Below are positions 1-5,411 of a stretch of DNA of 5,411 nucleotides, piece after piece (positions within the stretch are counted from its first letter, which is position 1; every line of letters begins with the position of its first letter). Where the stretch lies: NCBI GenBank assembly GCA_003158885.1, contig PMLN01000085.1:3322-8732 (forward strand), written 5' to 3'. A program made the translations under genes and the position numbers. The DNA is from Anaerolineae bacterium (GTDB lineage Bacteria; Chloroflexota; Anaerolineae; Anaerolineales; Villigracilaceae). The notes beneath the pieces are model-generated. The model had not been told where the DNA came from and searched no databases. It worked only from the letters and a program-made list of their open reading frames with translations.

Positions 1-3
1 CCC

Positions 4-3000
4 TTATTTATCCTTTTGAATAGGTAAAGTGAACGAGAAGACACTGCCCTTGCCCGGAAGCCCTGCGCTTGTCATCCAGATTTTGCCGTTGTGCATCTCG
101 ACCAACTGCCGCACGATGGGCAATCCCAGGCCCGTGCCCGGTGTTGCCAACACCAGCGGATGTTCGCCGCGATAGAAGCGTTCGAAGACGCGCTCCTGGT
201 CAGCCGGCGCAATGCCCACGCCGTTATCCTCCACGTCCACCTGAACTTCCGTGGCGTTCAGCGCATGGATTTTCACTTGGATGGTTCCATTCTCGGGGGT
301 GTAATGATAGGCGTTATCCACCAGGTTATCGATCACCTGCCGGACGCGTTCCGCATCGCCCATCACACGCGGCAGATTCTTGGGGGCATTGAGGGAAAGC
401 GCCATGGGCTTGCCTTCCTCCCGGGAACGCCGCAGCACATCACCGATCACGTCTTCGGCAATCTCCCTCAAGTCAAGCGACTGGGGAGCCAACATAACGC
501 GTCCGGCCTCGATGCGGGAAATATCCAGCAAATCGTTGACTAGAATATTCAAACGGTCAATGTTATTCTTAACGATGGCAAGGAAGTGCGACTGGTTTTC
601 GTTCACCGCGCCTCCAGCGCCCATCAAAAGCACATCCACGTAACCTTTGATGGCGGTCATGGGGGTGCGCAGTTCGTGGCTGACCGTTGCAACAAACTCG
701 GACTTCAAACGGTCAACCTCCACCTCGTGCGTAATATCGCGGAAGATGGAAACCGTGCCAAGAAAATCATTTTGCAGGATGACCGGTGCAAGGTGGATCA
801 ACGCAATGCGCCCATCGCCCAATTCCAATTGTTCGGCATACGTATCGCCGGGTTGATAAGAACCCGGTGATTGGGACCAACCGCGGATGGTCTGCATCCA
901 TGACGAGGCCGCCTTGCCGAATAACCCGCCGAAGTCTTCAAGCGGCTGGTCCATCACAAGGTCCGCCTTGATGTCCAGGATCTTCTGAATGGATGAGTTC
1001 AGGAATGTGATGCGGTTATTCGCTCCCGTGACCAGGACGCCATCTGCCACGGCTTCGAGGATGGCTTGCGAGCGGCTGGCCTCCTCCTGCTCCTTGCGCA
1101 GCATCGAACCCAGGCGCTCGGCCTGGTCGCGGATCAATTCGTACAGGTGCGCGTTGTTAATGGCCACGGCCACCTGGCTGGCGATTGCCTTAACCAGGTT
1201 CAATCCATCGGGCGTGAAATAGCGTTCCTCGCGGCGGAATACCATCAACACGCCGATCACATCCTCCGCCACCAGCAAGGGGGCCACGATGGCGCTGCGA
1301 TGTTCGCGTGAAGTGGATCCGGACTGTACCCAGCGTGGATCCATCTGCAAATCATCGATCAGGGCCGCTTCCCGGTTCTGGAAAACCCATCCCGCCAACC
1401 CCTCACCCACTTTTAGCGAAAAGCCGCGCCCGCCCTCCTCAGATTGATTGGAGAGGTAACCGTAACCGGCGCGATAATGCAAAAGGTTATCGCCCGGATG
1501 CAAGAGCATGATGGTGCCTTGCTCCGCCCCGATGGCTTCGTTAAGCAGGGACAAGGTACGGTTGAGGGCGCGGTCGAGGTCAAGGCTCGAAGAAACTTCC
1601 GTCAGGATGCGCAGGAGGGTTTCGGTATTTTGTTGTTCGCGTTTCAATTGCGCCGTGCGTTCGATGACGCGTTGTTCAAGCTCCTGCGCCAGGCGCTGGG
1701 TCTCTGCAAACAGGCGCCCGTTCTGGATCGCAACCACAGCCTGGTTCGCCAGCGTACTCAAGAGTTGAAGATCTTCGTCCGTGTACGCATTGCTCTCGTA
1801 ACTCTGCGTGGAAAGCATACCTATGGTCTTGCTGCCCAAGATCAGCGGAACCGCCAGAATGGAGGCGGGGGTGCCGCGCTCTCCCAACGTAAGCCCGCCC
1901 ATCTCATCCGCCTGACCGGCATCATTGAGATTAAGCGGCTGGCCGCTCGTAATCACACGACTGCTTAATCCTTCTCCCAAGGGCAGACGCATATTCGGCG
2001 CGCGGACATCCTTGTCCATCAAATAAACGCCTTCCACTTCCTGCGTCTCTTCATCCAACAGGCTGATCACAAAGGCTTCCGCCGACATCAGCCGGCCGAC
2101 TGCCTCGTGGATGGCGCTATAGATCTCCTCGGGATCGAGGCTGGCGCTGATCTCGGAGCTTGCCTGGTTGAGAACGGATAAGCGTTCCGCAGTCCTAACA
2201 GTGGCTTGATACAAGCGCGCATTCTCAAGCGCAATGGCCGCCTGGTTTGCAATCGTACGCGCCAGTTCAATTTCTGTTAACGCGAAGCGCCCTCCTCCGG
2301 TGATATGGGCAAACAGCAGGGCGCGCAGATTTATGCCACTCGCCAAAGGCAAAACGAGCAAGGCGCTGGTATCGGCGCCGACCAATCCCATGATCGGATG
2401 AAGGTCGGGTTCAGCGGCGATATTTTCCGTATTGAAGATTCCCTGCGATTCGCGCAGACGTTCAAACAAGGGTGAATTGGACAGCACCTGAGGCAAATCA
2501 TGCTTTGACTCGGAAGACTCCGCTTTCCAAATCGCCTGCCCATGTTCAAACGACACGGCTGAGGTGCGATTGGCATTCAATGCCCGGCGCAGCTCTTCGG
2601 CAGTCAGGTGCAGGATCTGATCGGCATCCAGTAAACCGCTCAAGTCGGATGAGAAGCGGTTGAGCAATGCCAGGCGCTGCGAGCGTTGATCCAAGTCCGC
2701 CGCGCGGCTCAAGCTTTCCTCGAACAGCTTGGCATTATCCACGGCCACTGCGGCCTGACCGGCAAAGGTTGAAGCCAATTGAATTTGCTCGCGCGTATAG
2801 AAATGCGACTGCCATTTTTCCAGGGCGATCACGCCGATCAATTCGCCTTTGGAAATCAACGGGATGCCAAGCCAGGAAAGGTGCGGGGCTTCCACGGATG
2901 GGAAGCGCGGGTCTTCGCGTACATCCGGAACGAAAATGGACTGGCCGCTTCGAATCATTTCATTGAACAAAGCGCTATCGGCAACCGCCAAAGTCAAGCC

Positions 3001-5411
3001 AAGGAGCTTCTCGGTATCCGGGAAACCGCGCACGGCGGCCACCGATAGATGTTCTTTGTCGCGCAGCCAAAGCGTGGCCGTATCAAAGGGCAGGACCGGC
3101 ATAAGCTGATCAAGGAGCGAGGCGGTCAATTGATCCGAGCGCAGGTTGGAAGTCATGGCAGTGGCGACATCGTTGAGGGCCTGCAATTGGCCGGCGCGTT
3201 CCGTCATGGCATGGACCAGGCGCACGTTTTCGAGCGAGAGCGCCACTTGCTGGGCAAGCGAAACCATTAAGTTTTCATCCTCGGCTTTGAATGCAGCCGG
3301 GGTGTTGAAATTATCCAACACAAGAATGCCGAGCATTTGATCCCCCGCCAAGATCGGGACAAACAAACTGGAAACAGGCAACCGTCCGCCGGTCGCCTGC
3401 CGGTAGAGACCCAGTTTATCGGGAGGCAGGGAATAATCACGTGCAAAATCAATCTCATCCACGCGTCGAGGTTTCCTGCCGGAGAAAGCCACGCCCGGCA
3501 AGGCCTCGCCCAACCGGTAGGAGATCCGCAGCATACTGTTGTTATCCGCATAGCCGGATACCGCTTGCGGCAACAGCAAATCGTTTTGCTCGTTTACCAT
3601 CAAAACCACGCCCGCATGAGCCGCGAGCAATACGCGGCGGCCGCTCTCCAGCAAGGCTCGTATGATATTCGCCGGGTCGAGTCCGCTGATGCGGCGGCTG
3701 AAATCGAGCAGGAGATCAACTTCCTGCAACCGGCGGCGGGTCTCATTGAGCAGGGAAATGTTTTGCAGGATCACGGAGGTCTGTCTGGAAATCTGATAAT
3801 AGACCTGCCGGTCTTCCTCCGTGAAATTAGGCATCGGCTCGGTACTAAGCGCCAGCATGGCCGCCACCGGTTTATTCTCAACAATGACCGGCAAACAAAT
3901 CAAGCCCTTGGCGCGCAGCTGGGAAAGCAGCGGAACATCATGCCATTCGTTGCTTTCATCCAGGTTGGATATGAGGATAGGCTCGCCGCTCTGCAAAACC
4001 GCGCGCAATGGATTGCGCTGGCCGAACAAAGACTCGGGATTTGTTGACTTGGGGATACTGCCGAGCACATGCAGCAGGCGCGGCCCTTCGGAAGCGTTCT
4101 CCGCCACCAGGGCCGTGGTCATGCTTAATTGAGTCAGCGTCTCGCGTCCCAGCGCCATCAACGCGGAGGAGGCATCCAATTGCCGGCTGACCGACTCGGT
4201 GATCGCCAAACCGGCGCGCACACGTTGAGCGCGCCTATCCAGGCTGTGTAAGGCAATGGTTTGCTCCAAATCCTTGCGAAGCAGGACCGGCAAATCTTTT
4301 TGCGTAATATTCAGCAATTTCTGCTGGCGCTGCATGCCCGAGGAAAACGCATCAAGCCGGCTCTTAAGTTCGTTATATCGTCTTGCATCGCTGATCACAA
4401 AGACCGCCTGCGCGGCAAAGACCTCGAGGGAATCAATGGTCGCCTGGTCGGGGCGCAAGCCGTTACTGGGATCGTCGAGGCTGATCACACCCAGTGGATT
4501 GCCCTGTGCATCTTCCAGCGGGATCAGCAGAAAATCGTCCGCGTTCCATGCGTTCACTGCGGACTGCTGCTCCGAATAATTAGCAGCATAAACGTAATGA
4601 ACGTCCGGCGGCAAGACCGGGGTTTGGTCTGCAGGGATGTAATATGACCGGCTGACTTTAAACGTTGGCTTCATTAACTGGAGCAGGGCGGAATATGGCT
4701 GCTTGCGCGCCAATAGCTCATTCAATGTTTCCTGTGGGATGCCAATGCCAACGACGCGCCGCAATTGGCCGCCCTCCGGCTCATAAAGGCTGACCAGCAC
4801 CACCTGGAACGGCGTGGAATCATGGATGCCTTGCCCGATAACCCTCAAGGATTCTTCAAGTGAAACGTCTGGACCGATGGCATAACTCGCGTTCGATAAG
4901 CGGGTCAGCGTTTCCGAGCGGCGGCGAAATACCTCGGAGCGCTGAAGTTCGCTTTGATACAACCAGGCATTGCTTAAAGCAACCGCGGCCTGGATGGCTA
5001 GGGTTTCCGCAAGGTCCATGGCCTTCGCATCGAAATACGCCGGCTTTTTGGAGTGCAGTTGAAGCAGTCCAACCAGGCGTTTCTGATGAAGCAGGGGCAC
5101 CACCAAGGCGGAATGGATGCCTGCATGTGGCGGAAAGAATCCTTCCTGGTCGAAATCGGAAACAAGAAAAGATTCCATCTTGTCGATCGCGCTTCTCTCA
5201 AACGGAGAAAGTTCGGTCCCCGCTGAACAACCGGTGGACTTGACCACGCGTAGAGATGTTGCATGCAACGTCTCTACGGAATCCGGATCGATCAGCAGAA
5301 CCGAGCCGCAATCTGCGCCCACGAACCGCACCGCCTCGTCGCGCAGGGTTTCAAGCAGTTGATTGAGATCCAAGGAAACATTCAGTTCGCGGCTCACCCG
5401 TGCGATGGTAA
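4..5411 (-). CDS. Multi-GAF, PAS-containing sensor histidine kinase (5'-partial)
   Basis: A sensor histidine kinase of a two-component system. It would autophosphorylate a histidine using ATP and pass the phosphate to a response regulator not present here. Residues are numbered from the GTG at 5397. Domain order is eight GAF domains (1-146, 160-341, 394-552, 554-727, 737-893, 906-1064, 1071-1231, 1260-1420), PAS (about 1442-1555), HisKA (1562-1630) and HATPase_c (1674-1793). The phosphoacceptor is His1574 in VSHELRTP, and the N, G1, F and G2 boxes are intact. There is no hydrophobic membrane segment, so a cytoplasmic sensor is inferred. Only three cysteines occur (30, 57, 501). The frame ends at TAA 6..4 and stays open to the right edge, where the codons before the GTG read T-I-A-R and continue a typical GAF lead-in helix. 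No Shine-Dalgarno-like sequence precedes the GTG, so it is probably an internal valine. The ligands of the GAF domains cannot be read from sequence. The family call is very secure; the physiological signal is unknown. Confidence 0.97.
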   Translation of the reverse strand, partial: TIARVSRELNVSLDLNQLLETLRDEAVRFVGADCGSVLLIDPDSVETLHATSLRVVKSTGCSAGTELSPFERSAIDKMESFLVSDFDQEGFFPPHAGIHSALVVPLLHQKRLVGLLQLHSKKPAYFDAKAMDLAETLAIQAAVALSNAWLYQSELQRSEVFRRRSETLTRLSNASYAIGPDVSLEESLRVIGQGIHDSTPFQVVLVSLYEPEGGQLRRVVGIGIPQETLNELLARKQPYSALLQLMKPTFKVSRSYYIPADQTPVLPPDVHYVYAANYSEQQSAVNAWNADDFLLIPLEDAQGNPLGVISLDDPSNGLRPDQATIDSLEVFAAQAVFVISDARRYNELKSRLDAFSSGMQRQQKLLNITQKDLPVLLRKDLEQTIALHSLDRRAQRVRAGLAITESVSRQLDASSALMALGRETLTQLSMTTALVAENASEGPRLLHVLGSIPKSTNPESLFGQRNPLRAVLQSGEPILISNLDESNEWHDVPLLSQLRAKGLICLPVIVENKPVAAMLALSTEPMPNFTEEDRQVYYQISRQTSVILQNISLLNETRRRLQEVDLLLDFSRRISGLDPANIIRALLESGRRVLLAAHAGVVLMVNEQNDLLLPQAVSGYADNNSMLRISYRLGEALPGVAFSGRKPRRVDEIDFARDYSLPPDKLGLYRQATGGRLPVSSLFVPILAGDQMLGILVLDNFNTPAAFKAEDENLMVSLAQQVALSLENVRLVHAMTERAGQLQALNDVATAMTSNLRSDQLTASLLDQLMPVLPFDTATLWLRDKEHLSVAAVRGFPDTEKLLGLTLAVADSALFNEMIRSGQSIFVPDVREDPRFPSVEAPHLSWLGIPLISKGELIGVIALEKWQSHFYTREQIQLASTFAGQAAVAVDNAKLFEESLSRAADLDQRSQRLALLNRFSSDLSGLLDADQILHLTAEELRRALNANRTSAVSFEHGQAIWKAESSESKHDLPQVLSNSPLFERLRESQGIFNTENIAAEPDLHPIMGLVGADTSALLVLPLASGINLRALLFAHITGGGRFALTEIELARTIANQAAIALENARLYQATVRTAERLSVLNQASSEISASLDPEEIYSAIHEAVGRLMSAEAFVISLLDEETQEVEGVYLMDKDVRAPNMRLPLGEGLSSRVITSGQPLNLNDAGQADEMGGLTLGERGTPASILAVPLILGSKTIGMLSTQSYESNAYTDEDLQLLSTLANQAVVAIQNGRLFAETQRLAQELEQRVIERTAQLKREQQNTETLLRILTEVSSSLDLDRALNRTLSLLNEAIGAEQGTIMLLHPGDNLLHYRAGYGYLSNQSEEGGRGFSLKVGEGLAGWVFQNREAALIDDLQMDPRWVQSGSTSREHRSAIVAPLLVAEDVIGVLMVFRREERYFTPDGLNLVKAIASQVAVAINNAHLYELIRDQAERLGSMLRKEQEEASRSQAILEAVADGVLVTGANNRITFLNSSIQKILDIKADLVMDQPLEDFGGLFGKAASSWMQTIRGWSQSPGSYQPGDTYAEQLELGDGRIALIHLAPVILQNDFLGTVSIFRDITHEVEVDRLKSEFVATVSHELRTPMTAIKGYVDVLLMGAGGAVNENQSHFLAIVKNNIDRLNILVNDLLDISRIEAGRVMLAPQSLDLREIAEDVIGDVLRRSREEGKPMALSLNAPKNLPRVMGDAERVRQVIDNLVDNAYHYTPENGTIQVKIHALNATEVQVDVEDNGVGIAPADQERVFERFYRGEHPLVLATPGTGLGLPIVRQLVEMHNGKIWMTSAGLPGKGSVFSFTLPIQKDK
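19..378 (-). other. HATPase_c catalytic ATP-binding domain
   Basis: Residues 1674-1793 form the GHKL-type ATPase domain. The N box is QVIDNLVDNAYHYTP, with Asn1691 and Asn1695. The G1 box is VEDNGVGIAP, with Asp1724 as the expected adenine contact. The F box is VFERFYRGE (Phe1738, Phe1741). The G2 box is GTGLGL (Gly1754, Gly1756, Gly1758), and the closing strand is GKGSVFSFTLP. All expected nucleotide-binding residues are present, so the kinase should be active. The protein ends four residues later (QKDK), leaving no room for a C-terminal receiver or output domain. Confidence 0.96.
508..714 (-). other. HisKA dimerisation and phosphoacceptor domain
   Basis: Residues 1562-1630 match the HisKA family. 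The H-box FVATVSHELRTPMTAIKGY places the phosphorylated histidine at His1574 (codon at 678..676). Glu1575 and Thr1578 give the ExxT arrangement that in HisKA kinases is associated with phosphatase activity toward the partner regulator, so a bifunctional kinase/phosphatase is plausible. The second helix contains NNIDRLNILVNDLLDISRIE, the usual X-region that completes the four-helix dimer bundle. Confidence 0.96.
733..1074 (-). other. PAS domain preceding the kinase core
   Basis: Residues about 1442-1555 form a PAS domain. It opens with SQAILEAVADGVLVTGANNRI, followed by TFLNSSIQKILDI, the usual 'aileslpdGvlvvD..g.i...N.a....lg' signature. It closes with LGTVSIFRDITHEVEVDRLK, the conserved exit strand and helix that lead into HisKA. 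The normal Asp after the second strand is replaced by Gly1458 (VTGANN). PAS domains sense small ligands, redox state or light, or relay signals. No heme-ligating or flavin-binding cysteine motif is visible, so the ligand is unknown. Its position directly before HisKA is standard for kinases of this type. Confidence 0.88.
1618..1704 (-). other. Coiled-coil signalling helix between GAF7 and GAF8
   Basis: Residues 1232-1260 are strongly charged and helical, with the pattern LAQELEQRVIERTAQLKREQ. This type of segment is familiar from bacterial sensor kinases and cyclases, where it joins a sensory domain to the next module as a parallel two-stranded coiled coil. It contains no glycine or proline. 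It starts at the end of the GAF7 C-terminal helix and runs directly into the first helix of GAF8. The coiled-coil state is inferred from composition and heptad-like spacing and was not computed. Confidence 0.65.
4213..4374 (-). other. Long helical linker between GAF2 and GAF3
   Basis: Residues 342-395 separate GAF2 from GAF3 and match no domain that I recognise. The segment is rich in Leu, Gln, Arg and Lys, with leucines at positions such as 344, 348, 361, 362, 369, 372 and 377. It contains one proline (370), in DLPVLL. It is probably an extended signalling helix or coiled coil that transmits movement between the two GAF dimers. The other inter-GAF junctions are much shorter, so this is the longest spacer in the sensory array. 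A decayed or very small domain cannot be excluded. Confidence 0.5.
5249..5278. repeat. 30-bp near-perfect palindrome inside the GAF1 coding sequence
   Basis: The two 15-base arms meet between 5263 and 5264. The left arm on the + strand is CGTAGAGATGTTGCA and the right arm is TGCAACGTCTCTACG. Fourteen of fifteen pairs match; the exception is T5257 against G5270. The element is read in frame on the minus strand, giving residues V41-E-T-L-H-A-T-S-L49. These fall between DPDS and RVVKSTG in GAF1, where related GAF domains have only a short turn. The outer GTAGAGAC/GTCTCTAC ends resemble small dispersed palindromes that I recall from cyanobacterial and some Chloroflexota genomes; I cannot check that here. 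As mRNA it would form a hairpin with a CAUG loop and one C-A mismatch. It lacks a U-tract, so it is not an intrinsic terminator. No clear target-site duplication flanks it. Confidence 0.8.

Larger units (their letters stand above)
1138..5411 (-). other. Tandem array of eight GAF domains (sensory region)
   Basis: Eight successive GAF units are recognised by a recurring C-terminal helix of the form (A/S)xQ(A/V)xxxxxNAxLY. Examples are LAIQAAVALSNAWLY (133-147), LAQQVALSLENVRL (714-727), FAGQAAVAVDNAKLF (878-892), IANQAAIALENARLY (1049-1063), LANQAVVAIQNGRLF (1216-1230) and IASQVAVAINNAHLY (1405-1419). GAF2 (FAAQAVFVISDARRY, 327-341) and GAF3 (ISRQTSVILQNISLL, 536-550) are more diverged. Each unit also has a central strand pair of the type 'PL...G..IGVL.L', for example GIPLISKGELIGVIALE in GAF5 and APLLVAEDVIGVLMVF in GAF8. 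GAF2 belongs to the subtype with a long insertion (about 250-290) followed by DDFLLIPL and LGVISLDDP. The units differ widely at protein level, so the duplications look old. GAF domains bind small molecules or serve as dimerisation modules; no ligand can be assigned. More GAF units may lie upstream of the window. Confidence 0.92.

Noticed and set aside
1444..1968. A 174-codon open frame on the + strand, opposite GAF7 and GAF8
   Set aside because: It is antisense to well-conserved GAF sequence, has no recognisable motif and no independent support, and is typical of shadows in a GC-rich gene.
3337..4047. A 236-codon open frame on the + strand, opposite GAF3 and GAF4
   Set aside because: It lies wholly antisense to conserved GAF coding sequence. 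Its translation has low-complexity Gln/Arg/Ala composition with no recognisable domain. It is a shadow of the real gene.
5249..5278. The palindrome as an intrinsic transcription terminator
   Set aside because: No run of T follows it on either strand and it lies in the middle of an intact reading frame, so termination there would abolish the gene product.
5249..5278. The palindrome as an operator or promoter element for this gene
   Set aside because: It lies within conserved GAF1 coding sequence, and the gene's true start is beyond the window, so there is no promoter next to it to control.
733..5411. Phytochrome or cyanobacteriochrome photoreceptor
   Set aside because: No GAF unit has the bilin-attaching Cys-His motif and there is no PHY domain, so GAF content alone does not support light sensing.
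1138..5411. Recent tandem duplication of GAF-coding DNA
   Set aside because: I saw no long nucleotide repeats between the units, and the shared signal is limited to short protein motifs, indicating old divergence.

Overview
The window is almost entirely one protein-coding gene, read on the minus strand. The frame enters at the right edge (5411) and ends at a TAA at 6..4, so the gene's 5' end lies outside the window. The visible 1,797-residue stretch (numbered here from the in-frame GTG at 5397..5395) is a very large cytoplasmic-looking sensor histidine kinase. Its order is eight GAF domains, one PAS domain, a HisKA dimerisation/phosphoacceptor domain and a HATPase_c catalytic domain. No membrane segment, signal peptide, receiver domain or DNA-binding output domain is visible. 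No other gene, RNA gene, CRISPR array or insertion sequence can be supported. The only non-coding bases are positions 1-3.

Layout along the minus strand: GAF1 at 5411-4960 (its start is beyond the edge), GAF2 at 4920-4375, a long helical linker at 4374-4213, GAF3 at 4218-3742, GAF4 at 3738-3217, GAF5 at 3189-2719, GAF6 at 2682-2206, GAF7 at 2187-1705, a coiled coil at 1704-1618, GAF8 at 1620-1138, PAS at 1074-733, HisKA at 714-508 (phospho-His 1574) and HATPase_c at 378-19. The GAF and PAS modules probably pass a signal down a stack of parallel helices to the kinase, which would phosphorylate a response regulator encoded outside the window.

The most interesting local feature is a near-perfect 30-bp palindrome at 5249-5278 inside the GAF1 coding sequence. 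It is read in frame and adds about eight residues to a beta-hairpin loop. It looks like a small dispersed palindromic repeat that has been accommodated within a gene.

Organism: the window suggests a bacterium, moderately GC-rich. The multi-GAF/PAS/HisKA architecture and the style of the individual GAF domains resemble proteins from Chloroflexota, especially Anaerolineae. This is an inference from remembered family character and has not been tested by a search.
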